Notes under the pieces: generated by a model | What the model saw: only the letters and a program-made list of their open reading frames with translations | The model's database searches: none | Told to the model about the DNA's origin: nothing | Translations under genes and position numbers: made by a program | Part shown: positions 31,384-41,876 of the stretch, in pieces | Layout: each line of letters starts with the position of its first letter | How positions within the stretch are numbered: position 1 is the first letter of the stretch | From: Strigamia acuminata | Lineage: Eukaryota > Arthropoda > Chilopoda > Geophilomorpha > Linotaeniidae | Assembly (NCBI GenBank): GCA_949358305.1 | Contig: OX442315.1 | Location: 3,906,001 to 3,970,000, forward strand | DNA: 64,000 nt | Direction: 5' to 3'

Positions 31384-34300
31384 ATGAAGAAAAAGGGGTT
31401 TAACAAAGGGTTCGATAAGCCGCCACCAGTCAAAGAAATGGGTAGTGACATAGCTAACGCCCAAATTCAAGACAGGGCCAACAACGCTTTGCAGGTAATT
31501 ACCGCAAACGCTGAGGCTGAGGCGGAAGAACCGAACCTACTGCTTGAAGAATTACCTCAAGTAGTCGAAGACACAGAAGAATTTCGTGTTTTCATGTGCA
31601 ACGTGGCGGTCGAATACACCAACCGCCTATGTATGTTGCCCATGACAATAGAACGTGAAAAAATTATGGGACTACTAGACTCGGGAGCAGATCGCTCGTT
31701 CGTTTCCGAAGACATAGTAGCATCATTGGGTCTCACCGATAAGATAAAAGGCGTTAATAAAAATATACGTCTAAAAACCGCCAACGGAATGGCGCGTCCA
31801 AAAGGAGTTATATTATTGACCATGGAGTGGCTCGGAGGAGTAGAACAGCACCCTTTCCTGGTCCTGCCCACATGCGACAGAATTTTTCTGTTGGGCTTAG
31901 ACCTCATGGCGTCAATGGAAATACAACCCAATCCAATAACGAAATCTTGGAATTATATCAGAAATGATAAGGAAAGACCCGCAATTGTCGTGCCACCAGC
32001 TCTTGTAAAAGAAGCGGCCGACAAGACACAGTGGGAGAAAGGCCTAAAGAAATTCGTTCAAGATTACGATTTTAAAGCATTCGTAACAGAATTGCAACGG
32101 GACAATGTAGTGGAAACGCTTGTCGCCGACGCCGCTTTAGAATTAAACGAAGCGGCAGCCCTACGAAGGGTCCTACTTAAATATGAGGGGATCCTGTCGA
32201 AAAAACCGGGCCGAACGAATAGGGCTATTCACGAAATTAAATTGACGGATAATAAACCTATACGAGTTGCGTATAAGGGAATGAACCCGCAAAAACGTGA
32301 AATAGTGCAAAAAATGTGCCAAGAAATGCTAGACAGTGGCATTGTCTCCGAGGCCCAGGGAGAATACGCGACGCGAGTTGTGCTCGTGATGCGCCCGGGC
32401 TCGGACCCACGCCTATGCATTGATTACCGCCCATTAAACGCGGTGACAGAAATAGATCCCATACAGATGCCGTCTATCGAATCCATTTTGAGAGAGCTTA
32501 GCCCCTTTTCTTGGGTTACGACGATGGATCTGTCGAAGGGATACTGGCAAGTTGAGATGAGGCCAGAGGATAAGTTAAAAACAGCATTTTACTCGCCAAT
32601 TGGACGGTTGATGTTCAACGTCATGCCATTTGGTTTAGTGAATGCTCCCAGTACCTTTCAGAGGCTAATCGAAAGCGTATTGGGTGATATCCTGCATCAG
32701 TTTGTATGGGCATACCTAGATGACATAGTTATTGCCTCTAAAACATTCGAAGAGCACATTGAGCACATCGACCAAGTGCTCACCCGGCTGGCAAAAGCTG
32801 GGTTACACGTGCATCCGGGCAAGAGCAAGTTCTGTCGAAAGGAGCTTGCCTTCCTGGGTTATCGCATTGGAGTCAATGGTTTAGCTATTGGCCCCGAAAA
32901 AATCGATGCGATTAATCGTTTCCCACCACCCGAGGACGTTAAAGGTGTCCAACGGTTTATGGGAATGATAAACTTCTTCGGCAGGTTGCTACCGGGTCTA
33001 GCTGAAGTGGCAGCCCCAGTTACCGACCTCCTGAAGAATGAAAACGAATTTGTATGGTCAAATGAGTGCAACATCGCATTTAATGCAATAAAGAGGATGC
33101 TGACGGAAGTCGGCGTAATGCCTCTACCCGACTTAAACCGGCCGTTCATATTACACACGGACGCCAGCAGAGTTGGGTTAGGAGCGGCGTTGCTCCAAAC
33201 ACACGTGCGCGACGGAGTCGAACAAGACCTGCCGTGCATGTTTATAAGTCGCAAACTCCAAGGCGCTGAAAAGAATTACAATGCCACCGAGTTGGAGTGT
33301 TTGGCCGTTGTGTGGGCCATAAGGAAATTCAGAGATTATCTCGAATATACCAAATTTGTGGTCCACACAGATCATCAAGCGTTACAATGGCTGATGAAAT
33401 TAAAAGAGCCAGCCGGTCGACTAGCCAGATGGCAGTTAGAACTGATGGCATGCGACTTGACCATTCAATACAAGCCCGGCAAATATAACGTCGTGGCTGA
33501 CGCTCTGTCACGGGCACCAGTGTCAGATCCAATCGACGCTGACGATGATGGCGAGGATGACTCCCGCATCATTTATTGCCCTACGAGTTGTCACCGTTGG
33601 GATTTAAGGAAGATGAATGAAATTCCCACCGCGTCTCCGGCAGATGTAAAATTCTGTGGATTTTGGACGCGGTTATACCAACCAGCTGCTGACAATTACC
33701 CAAATGCAAGGAAGGAATTTAAGCTAGAGCGGAGAATAAATGACCCGCTTCTAAGCGCCTTCCACGCTCATGTCGGCGAGCAGATGCAAAGCAGTCCCCC
33801 GACAAGGGAGGAAATAATTGTGCAACAAAAATTAGACAAGAAATGTCAGGACAGAGCTAGATTCGTACTGACAGGAAAATATCCGCCCAATCTAACCAGA
33901 AGGCAGAAGCGTCGTTATGCACACGAATCCATAGATTACCTATTGGATGACGGCCTTTTAGTGAAACATCACCCAAATCACCAAGATGACTTGAGTGAAT
34001 CGGACACCGCAGTAAAGGTAGTAATACCTGCTTCCTTAATCGGTCGCGTGCTGTGGTTGTTACACGGGCACCCGCTTGCGAGCCATGCGGGAGTAAGCAG
34101 AACACTCTATCGTGCTACACAGCTTTTTCACTGGACAGGGATGAAAAAAGATATTGCTCTTTTTGTCCACCAATGTCAGCGATGTCAAGCGTGCAAGCCG
34201 AGGAGTAAATCACCATTCGAAACTATTTTCTTAGGGCCTTACGCGCCTTTTGATTGTTTAAGTGTCGATGTGATGGGCCCAAAACCCGTTACGGGAAATA

Positions 34301-35454
34301 AAAATGCGTACATTATCGTTATAATGGACGTGGCAACTCGTTGGCCCGAGTTGTACGCCGTCGCTAGACCTTCAGCAGAGAAAATCGTTGAATGTATCTA
34401 CGACGTGGCGTTACGTTACGGATTTCCACGTAAAATTATATCCGATAACGGACCCCAATTTATCTCGAAAATTTGGGGTAAGTTTTGTGAGAAATTCGGG
34501 ATTGTGGCGTCACATACTTCGACCTACAATCCCAGAACAAATCCCGTTGAGCGACTCAACAGGGACATTAAATATGCACTAAGCATATTCACTGACATCC
34601 ACAATAGGTGGGATGAATACTTGAGGGAGATCGCGTTCAGCATACGAACAACAGTCTCGAGGACGAGAGATTTTTCTCCGGCCTACCTCAACTTCGCCCG
34701 AGAGCTACGAGTGCCTTGGGACCCACGAGTGGCAGAGTCGGTAAATGTGGTGGACCCAGAGAAACCACATGAGTATGTATATAAATTGGAGCAAACAATT
34801 TCGAGCACATACAAACATATGATGGCGCACATTTTTAACATGCGCGACCGCATTTTACAAGATAAAAGCGGTGGAAAATTTGTGAATTTCGAGAACAATG
34901 ATTTAGTGTGGAAGGACACACACATCCTCTCAAATGCAGCGAGAGGAATCACCGCCAGCTTGGCCGACAAGAGAGATGGTCCGTATGTGATCATCGGCAA
35001 GCATGGCGGTAACGCGTATAAATTACGCAAGCTCGAGGACAACACCGAGCATAAGTCGATACAAGTACGAGAGTTAACTCCGTACATTCCGGAATTCCCG
35101 CAAGAAATGTGGGCCAAAGGCCAAGTCAAGTCTAAAACTGACGGCCAAATCGTCGATATGTTCGCTGGCGAGTCGGAAAAAGCACCGCCAAGTGACAACG
35201 AGGAGTATTTCGACGCCCCTTCACCTCCGGTAAACGAGATAGTTGAATCCGTTCCGGATCCAATTTTGGTCGGGGGGGAAACAGGAGAAACTCCTGAAAC
35301 AAACACAAAAAACACGGATAAAAAAGAAAACAATAATGAGGAGGTACAGACACAAAAAACAACAAAAAATATCGTACCTGCCTCGATCCGTAACCTGCGA
35401 CCAAAAAGAGATAATCCGTTCATAAAAGGCGGAAAGGTCGTAGGAAAGAAGTAA
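31384..35454 (+). CDS. pol: Element A Pol: protease, RT, RNase H, integrase (1356 aa)
   Basis: Aspartic protease motif LLDSGADRSF near residue 97. RT with LCIDYRPLN and YLDD near 445. RNase H TDASRVGLGAA near 592. Integrase HHCC zinc domain (H...H, CQRCQAC, about 895-932) and catalytic D (SVDVMGPKP, about 960), D (DNGPQF, about 1021), E (NPVERLN, about 1055). A GPY/F-like module (KRDGPYVI, about 1196). An acidic variable linker leads to a conserved C-terminal tail NPFIKGGKVVGKK. No chromodomain seen. Uses its own ATG, in a different frame from gag, just after the gag stop. That suggests reinitiation or frameshifting. Confidence 0.95.
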   Translation: MKKKGFNKGFDKPPPVKEMGSDIANAQIQDRANNALQVITANAEAEAEEPNLLLEELPQVVEDTEEFRVFMCNVAVEYTNRLCMLPMTIEREKIMGLLDSGADRSFVSEDIVASLGLTDKIKGVNKNIRLKTANGMARPKGVILLTMEWLGGVEQHPFLVLPTCDRIFLLGLDLMASMEIQPNPITKSWNYIRNDKERPAIVVPPALVKEAADKTQWEKGLKKFVQDYDFKAFVTELQRDNVVETLVADAALELNEAAALRRVLLKYEGILSKKPGRTNRAIHEIKLTDNKPIRVAYKGMNPQKREIVQKMCQEMLDSGIVSEAQGEYATRVVLVMRPGSDPRLCIDYRPLNAVTEIDPIQMPSIESILRELSPFSWVTTMDLSKGYWQVEMRPEDKLKTAFYSPIGRLMFNVMPFGLVNAPSTFQRLIESVLGDILHQFVWAYLDDIVIASKTFEEHIEHIDQVLTRLAKAGLHVHPGKSKFCRKELAFLGYRIGVNGLAIGPEKIDAINRFPPPEDVKGVQRFMGMINFFGRLLPGLAEVAAPVTDLLKNENEFVWSNECNIAFNAIKRMLTEVGVMPLPDLNRPFILHTDASRVGLGAALLQTHVRDGVEQDLPCMFISRKLQGAEKNYNATELECLAVVWAIRKFRDYLEYTKFVVHTDHQALQWLMKLKEPAGRLARWQLELMACDLTIQYKPGKYNVVADALSRAPVSDPIDADDDGEDDSRIIYCPTSCHRWDLRKMNEIPTASPADVKFCGFWTRLYQPAADNYPNARKEFKLERRINDPLLSAFHAHVGEQMQSSPPTREEIIVQQKLDKKCQDRARFVLTGKYPPNLTRRQKRRYAHESIDYLLDDGLLVKHHPNHQDDLSESDTAVKVVIPASLIGRVLWLLHGHPLASHAGVSRTLYRATQLFHWTGMKKDIALFVHQCQRCQACKPRSKSPFETIFLGPYAPFDCLSVDVMGPKPVTGNKNAYIIVIMDVATRWPELYAVARPSAEKIVECIYDVALRYGFPRKIISDNGPQFISKIWGKFCEKFGIVASHTSTYNPRTNPVERLNRDIKYALSIFTDIHNRWDEYLREIAFSIRTTVSRTRDFSPAYLNFARELRVPWDPRVAESVNVVDPEKPHEYVYKLEQTISSTYKHMMAHIFNMRDRILQDKSGGKFVNFENNDLVWKDTHILSNAARGITASLADKRDGPYVIIGKHGGNAYKLRKLEDNTEHKSIQVRELTPYIPEFPQEMWAKGQVKSKTDGQIVDMFAGESEKAPPSDNEEYFDAPSPPVNEIVESVPDPILVGGETGETPETNTKNTDKKENNNEEVQTQKTTKNIVPASIRNLRPKRDNPFIKGGKVVGKK

Positions 35455-35597
35455 AATAAATTACGAGTCGATGGCGGCACTAAAAATAAATGTAATCGAC
35501 CGATAGTGCAAGCCATCACGTCGCAGAAAATTTCGCTAAGTCCAACAAAGCGGATATCGGTCGAATTCGCGTCACGAGATGGCGTGGAAACGCGGGA

Positions 35598-35709
35598 CCC
35601 GTAGCAAAATTATCGGCACGGGTCGGATACCGCGTGCAAAAGACCCCGTAGCAGCAATCGCGCACGGGAGTGAGAACAAAGGAGACCCGTAGCGTAACAT
35701 GCGCACGGG
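35598..35709 (+). repeat. Three tandem CCCGTAGC...CACGGG hairpin units in the pol-ORF3 spacer
   Basis: CCCGTAGC at 35598, 35645 and 35686 is each followed by CACGGG (35617, 35663, 35704), giving three short stem-loops (CCCGT/ACGGG) in a row, spaced 47 and 41 bases. They lie between the pol stop and ORF3 exon 1. They could be RNA export/processing or promoter elements; role unknown. Confidence 0.5.
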
Positions 35710-35930
35710 TAGGTGCGCACTAGTCTCAAACACCCGGGTTCTGGAGTATATTACCCAGAATCCATCGCGATTACCTCGTGTTCACACAGACTTCCGCTTT
35801 TCACAGCTGATCGCTGCATTCGTGCGTGATCCTCGTTTTTAACGTTTTACCGAGTTTTTCACCGAGTTTTTGAGATAGTTTTATCATCCTTTTTAAATCG
35901 TGATTGAGATTTTTGTGCGCGCTCCTCGCC

Positions 35931-38900
35931 ATGGACGAGGAAGAGAACGACGTGCTGGCCATCGAGCACGAGGACGAGGAAAACTGGGACCGCGATGTAA
36001 ACCAAGTCCAGCCCGATCAGGTAGAAGTCGGCATCGGCACATGAGAACTAGTTCCGTGCTGCTGAAGAAGAAATTTTGTTGACTAATACCTGACATGAGT
36101 GCTTTGCACTCGAAATAGCGTATAATTAATTATTAACCGCGATCGCTCACACGATCGTATTTTTTTTCCTTGTTAATTTGTTTTCGAGGTGCGAGCGCAG
36201 ACTTCACGTCGCCTCGCGTCTCGAAAATTCCTCATGACTTGAGTCACGAGCGAGACAATGGGCTCGAGCCATAGATAATTTTATGACAAGGGGAGAATAT
36301 TCTGTAAAAGAATATTTTTTCTCCACAAGTAATTTGACGCATCAAATTGATGCAACTTAACATTCGTACGATGAATTTTTCGGTGTGTTGGATAAATTTA
36401 ATTTGACTTTAACTTTTTTAAAAATTAGACAAAGTCCGACTTCGGAATAATTCTTTATTAGGTTTATTTATTTAATAACATTTCGACAAGCACATTTATT
36501 GTGCGATTTTAGTAATAATTTACACCCGACGAATTCTTTTTACGAATGACTGATAATTATTAATTTAATTATTAGTAATGTTCTAATTAATGTTAGAATT
36601 AATTTGAAGTAAAATCTGATGATAAGAATCCAGATTAAAGGCTCGATTCCGTCTCGCTGTGCGTTTTGGACATGAGACAGATTTTTCACGTGATGACTTC
36701 TCTTTTTCTATCCGACGAGGGACAATTCGTCCTACGTTTGCACCGATAGACAGGAATCGGTCTCGACGGACGGCTGCACGTACTGGCAACGTCCCTCGAA
36801 ACCAACCATTTATCTACGTATTTAAATATTAACTTTTTATTAATTGTTTATTTCTCCATCCTTCCAGATGGCACTACGTAAAACATGGGGACCATTAGAC
36901 CCCGCTTGCATCACTCGTGGCGGGATATTTCGAGGCGCGCTGCCCGATTTTTACCGACGATGTTTCGGCGAAGACGCCGACCCTTGGCGCCTGCGAATAC
37001 TACATTCCCGATGCATCGCCCGACGTTGGGTACGAGACTGCACGCTCCTGGATACGTTCCCGGAGGGAATGCGCGAAGGCATCGCCACAGAGTTAGCTCG
37101 TGACGATGACCCGAAATCGCCGATTTTCCACCCCGGATTGTCAAGTCAGTACACTGGCAACCCGGCGGAGGAACACGTGCTGCATGCGTGGCGAGCAGCC
37201 GAGACAGAAGAGGCCCGTGAGGCCATCTACCAGCATTATAGACAACAGCTGGTGGATACCGCTACGGCAGTGGCCGAGCGCATCCTCCAAAACGAGGGGA
37301 TGACCGCGGATGATATTCATCTGTGGTTTGAGAGGCTGCGATTGGGAGAGAGTACGCCCCAGTGGAGACCTCGGATGGGAATTTTGACGTCCCAAGCCGA
37401 GATGTGGCAACTCCACCACCTGGGGATTTTGGGGCCCAAAAGCAGCTACCCGCGGAAGCGCAAGCGCTCCAAAGGCGCCGGAAACAGCCAGTCGCGTTCC
37501 CCGGTGACAACCAAGAAGCAGCGTGTCGCTCAAAACACGACTGAAGGCAACGAAGCTGGGCCATCCACTAGTACGGTGCGTGACCCTTCGCAGTATTCCC
37601 GACCGCGAATTTTCATAAACCGTCAGATTAAAGACGGTAAGGAGTGCAAGGAGGTTTGGATGTCTGGTGACGAAGAGCGAGTCTCTCGTCCCAGCACTTC
37701 TAGACGTCCGCTGACTCATCGCGAGCAGCGGAAAAAAGATCGCAAAGAGCGATACTTCGCGAGGTGCGAAGCTCGGGGCCGTCCCATCCCCGAACCCGCC
37801 TACGTCTCCAAGAGAGCGGGTCGACGAAGTGGTAGCCAGTCAGGTGAGCGACACGTCCCAGCGGCAGATACGCGGGACCTTCGCGAGATTCTGACTCAGA
37901 TGAAGCGGACGAAACTGACACGTTTCGATCCCGCGATGAAACACGCCAGGAAGATGGGTGTTGTCACCGACGGGAAGGTGACCCCACACGAGGTGGCAAG
38001 GTGGCTCGCAGACTACATTAATTCGCGACCACGACCCGATGGCATGCCAACCGCCATCGTGCAGCCTTCAGGCTCCGGACAACATCTCCCGGCGCTCCAA
38101 GTCGCAATGACTGGAGTGCAGACGACGGAGACGCCACCACCGCCGACGCAGCCAACACCACCGCTGCCGACGCCGACGCTGCCGACCAAGACGCAGCCGC
38201 CTCCGAACCTGCCGCCGCCGTCGTTGTTGAATTCGAGCGATCCGCCGGATTTACCCACCGACCGCTCAGTCCCTCTCCCCGTTGGACAGAGCATTGCGCA
38301 GGAATGTCGAGCCAATTTGACCGGCATTTACAGGCCGAGCCAACCCCGATCCGGTTCCTCGGCCCTGTTTTTCGAGAGGCGAGACGAAGAAGCGCGACTC
38401 GCGAGAGAAGCCGCCAATCCGACTATCTCCGAGCTCTCAGCGTTTCGCTTCGTGATGGAAGACCCAAGAGTCTCCGCGCCCGCCTTGCGAGGTGTGGATC
38501 AGGCCCAGCGATATTTCATCGAATGGGCAACGGCGATGATGAGTAAGCTCTCGTGTGCCTTCACTGCGGATTCGGAGCGATCGAATCCAGTGAATCGTCG
38601 CAGCCTACAGCTATCATTGACCAAGGTCATGATGCAGCTGCTAACCCCAGCACTCTTCGGAGAAGGGCGTCAGGCGATGGCCGCATGGTCTGTCGTGGAC
38701 AGAGAGGGTGTACAGGTTCCCCGTGCACTCCTCGCAGAGTGGAGCTCCATTCTGCCCGACCCTGTGTTGACTCGGTACGAGCTAACCAGGGATGTGGTAA
38801 ACCCCGAATTTGAGGGGTACAAGTTGCGAAGCACGGCGTTTCGTTATACCTCCGCCACCTGGACAGCGGCGCCTACCCAACAACTGCGCGCCTTGACCAT

Positions 38901-39633
38901 CCAGACGGAAGAATCGGCAGAGGATGTAGAAATGGTGATCTCGCCGACGAGCGGAGTTCCGATTCCGCCACCGATGCCTGCGGAGATATCCCCGCAAGGA
39001 CCCGCCCTGTTCGAAGTGGCGGGTAAACCAAAGCGCTTGCTGTGCCGAACGCCACCCGTCAGGTCCGTCGAGCAAACGAAGCCGACACCGCCCGGGACCT
39101 CACCGGCCCGAGCGGCGACAACGACGCAAGCCGCTATTCCCGCGGCCACCCAGAAGCCGAAGCCGGCACCGCCTCCGCCAGACTATTACGGGCGAATCAT
39201 CGAAGAGTTTCCCCATCTCTCGATGACGACGGCGACCAGGAGGTTTATCCTCGCGCAGCGGGACAAAGGCAAATCAGTCTTCATCTGGCTTCACAACCAG
39301 ATCCGGAAGACTAGAGACCTCATCTTCCACCAGAGGTTGCTGAGAGCCCACCGTGTGCCAGTGACGCCAGCGGAAGCCAATGCCATCCGGCATACGAACA
39401 CCGGCTTCTCCGCCTACATCCCGAGCGTTTGGTTACACGAGAGGACGCGTGCCCCGCATGAGCCAGTTGACGGCCATGCATTATGCTTCATTACGGAGCA
39501 TGAGGACCCCCGAGATCGGTCCTCGGCGTTAGTAGGCGATCTACCCGCGCCACCCGGCACTCAACCGCCTGTCCCTGGAGTGAGTTACGCCCAGGTGACG
39601 GACTCAGTGTCGGGTCCCCCAGGAAAGAAGTGA
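35931..39633 (+). CDS. Element A ORF3, two exons, novel protein (951 aa)
   Basis: Exon 1 35931-36020 (30 codons, acidic, contains ENWD). Intron 36021-36867 (donor CAG|GTAGAA, acceptor CTTCCAG). Exon 2 36868-39633, same phase. No recognised family. Visible parts: an N-terminal region with WGPLDP, FRGALP and W.LRILHSR; a WR.AETEEA helical region; a basic NLS-like patch (RKRKR) after LGILG; a central block MAAW.VVDREGVQVPRALL; a long Pro-rich linker; a C-terminal domain with HQRLLRAHR and WLHERT. No signal peptide, membrane span or coiled coil obvious, so it is not a typical env despite its env-like position. Elements B and C carry homologues with the same exon layout. A good acceptor-like site (TTTTCACAG, about 35807) upstream of exon 1 could join it to a 5' leader. 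Confidence 0.85.
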
Positions 39634-39657
39634 TCGCTCAGCCCCACGGTCTGAGCT

Positions 39658-39669
39658 CGGAGGGGGAAG
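39658..39669 (+). other. Element A polypurine tract
   Basis: CGGAGGGGGAAG directly before the 3' LTR, the usual plus-strand primer position. Confidence 0.75.
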
Positions 39670-40689
39670 TGTTGTGACCCGACTGGACCGGGGTCAACGA
39701 AGAGTTTCTCTCGTGACCTCGTTTCGGGTGTAAGGGGAGCCGCAAGCGCGTCTCCCTTCCCTCAGTGCATTGACATCTAGTCAATGGACAGGCGTCTGCC
39801 CTGAGGGAGTGGGGATGGCTCGTCCACCCCACCATTGGGTGATTCCGGTCACCTGTCAACCCCGCTTTGTGCAAAGGAATGTGCCTTGCACTGAGCGGGC
39901 AGAACCAACACAACCATCAAACGAGAAACACACGTAAACCCGTCGTCCTACAAGATCAGGCCCAAGTAAAATATACTGGGATTGACCAAGGACAAAGGAC
40001 AATTTACCGTGAGTACGTTTGGTCAGTGTCAAACTCCGCAGAGTAACCTGCGAGATAAGATTACCACACTATTTTAGCACACCAGCTAGAAATAGTAAAA
40101 ACCACTCCAGTTTAGCGAGTTGTGCAGACAAACGGTCGCACAAGCCTAAACTGCAGTTAAACCACGACGAGCGTTCCCGCCGCTGTGTGATCGCCGGGAG
40201 CCAGAAGAGTCCGCCGCTGTGTGATCGCCGGACACCACACAAAAACCTAGACAACAGACCGAAGTAAGCCTTTTAACTAAGCATTCACTCGCGCCCGACC
40301 AGCGTGAGCCCGAAGGACCAGCCAGAGACGAGCCGAGGACGCCATATTGCCACGCCGGCCCAAGACGACACCACGTTGCCACAACGAGGACGCCATCTTG
40401 GACACGACCGAGACAACAGACGACCTCGCCGATTCCAGCCAGCTTTCATCATACCTTTACCTTTCCATTTCCCTTCACCCATTCCGATTTACCTTTTACC
40501 TACCTTTTATATATATATATATATAAGATATATCTGTACATTGTCCCACAGAATAAATCTATATTATATTTTACCTTTTATATCTGTGTAATCATTTCTT
40601 TGGGTAAACCGCTTGAGCAAAGCGGTAGTGAGTTAGTCGAATTAAGTAATCAACCCACGAGTTAGCGACGGTTAGAGTTGAGCGCGACA
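39670..40689 (+). repeat. Element A 3' LTR (1020 bp)
   Basis: Matches 27185-28204 with a constant 12485-base offset. Preceded by the purine tract at 39658-39669. Confidence 0.95.
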
Positions 40690-41001
40690 AGTTCTGATGT
40701 CATATGTCATGTGATATCAAAAGAGGAAATGACATCATTGAATCTCAAATGGTAAAATTGAACTTGGATCTTGGAACTATTTTTTACCTAGCAACTGTTG
40801 TTTACAGTATTCATACACTAGGCCTGATTGCTCAGATTTGATGTATACACAGACAAAATAGTGCCAACTTTCAGCTCATTGTTTGCATTGTTGGCTGTTC
40901 ATGGAATGAAATTATTTTAGGGTCTCATTCAGCATGATATAACAATCCTTCTTGTTTAATATTACAACAATCTGTGATAGCTTATTGGTGCTCTCCCTTT
41001 G
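40690..41001. mobile_element. Foldback element, right part after element A
   Basis: Begins with the second AGTT target duplication of element A (40690-40693) and continues the right arm of the foldback to its terminus CTCTCCCTTTG at 41001. TSD TCA follows at 41002-41004. Complementary to 26467-26778. Confidence 0.85.
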
Positions 41002-41227
41002 TCAGTTATGCCACTAAACATTAACTAAATTTAACACTTTAAGCATTTAATGTTCACTGCTAGATGTTTTTAATGAAAACAGACGAAAGAATGAACATCA
41101 AACCTTTTGCAATGCATCCTCACAACAACTACACATGGATGAATGTCGAATTTTATAAACAAACAGTAAGATTGAATACCTCCACATTTTGTGTAAAATA
41201 TGAATTAATAAGAAATTGAACTTACAG

Positions 41228-41769
41228 ATTAAAAAACTGAACTCGCCAATAAATCCGTGCATGACTACAAATCAATTTGAAAGCTGTGAAACTGACTGTC
41301 TCAAAAAGAAGCTCTTGCAAGAACATATGGAATGCAGGTTAATCAATAATCAATTCCATTTAACCCAAGTTGATTAATATTAATTGCCTAATTTGTAAAA
41401 AAAAAACAATACAGCTTACCATTCATGAATTTCTCGTCTTTACCTCAATGCAACACATCGGTTCAAGCTAAATTAACAAGAAAATCCTACTTGAACGTCT
41501 ATGCCAATGTTGATGCAATTCAGCACTGCAACTGTCATCCCGCATGCAATCAGATTGTTTACACAACACTTACTGAATATGCACAGACATACCGCCTGTA
41601 TTATATGGTAGTTGCGAAATTTTTGTTTAAAAGTAACATTAATGAAATATTTAAACAGAAATTTGTTGTGTCATTTGCAAAATGCATCAATGACATTGGA
41701 TCGATTTTGGGATTTTTTCTTGGCATTTCTGTTCTTTCATGCTTAAGTTTATTGAAAACTTTGTGCTAA
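41228..41769 (+). CDS. DEG/ENaC channel copy 2, exons 10-11
   Basis: Exon 10 is 41228-41337 (Cys-rich, NPCMTTNQFESCETDC) and exon 11 is 41415-41769 (CNCHPAC cluster, NDIGS...GIS pore/TM4 and stop). Phase and borders match exons 10-11 of copy 1 and complete the gene begun at 21323. 14.9 kb of intron, including element A, separates them from exon 9. Confidence 0.88.
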
Positions 41770-41876
41770 AGATTTATTATAAATGTATCGCACGTATTGC
41801 ACACCTGGCAATTTAAAATGCAATTTCCAATGTTATTTATAATCACAAACTAAAAATGTAATCTAAAAAATGTAGA

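Larger units (their letters stand above)
27185..40689 (+). mobile_element. Element A: complete Ty3/gypsy LTR retrotransposon with third ORF
   Basis: 13.5 kb, with 1020-bp LTRs at both ends (TGTTGTGACC...GCGCGACA) and 4-bp TSD AGTT (27181-27184 and 40690-40693). Order: LTR, tRNA-Pro-like primer site, gag, pol (protease-RT-RNase H-integrase), spliced ORF3, polypurine tract, LTR. RT upstream of RNase H and integrase is the Ty3/gypsy order. I noticed no difference between the LTRs, and all main ORFs are open, so the insertion is young. It lies inside the foldback element in intron 9 of channel copy 2, same strand as the gene. Confidence 0.96.

Noticed and set aside
34683-35519. 278-aa minus-strand ORF opposite the end of element A pol
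   Set aside because: Mirror of the conserved integrase/linker coding sequence; no independent support.
35931-39633. ORF3 as a retroviral-type envelope gene
   Set aside because: Position fits, but I see no signal peptide, no hydrophobic fusion peptide or membrane anchor and no Cys pattern typical of gypsy env; the protein is polar, Pro- and Arg-rich.
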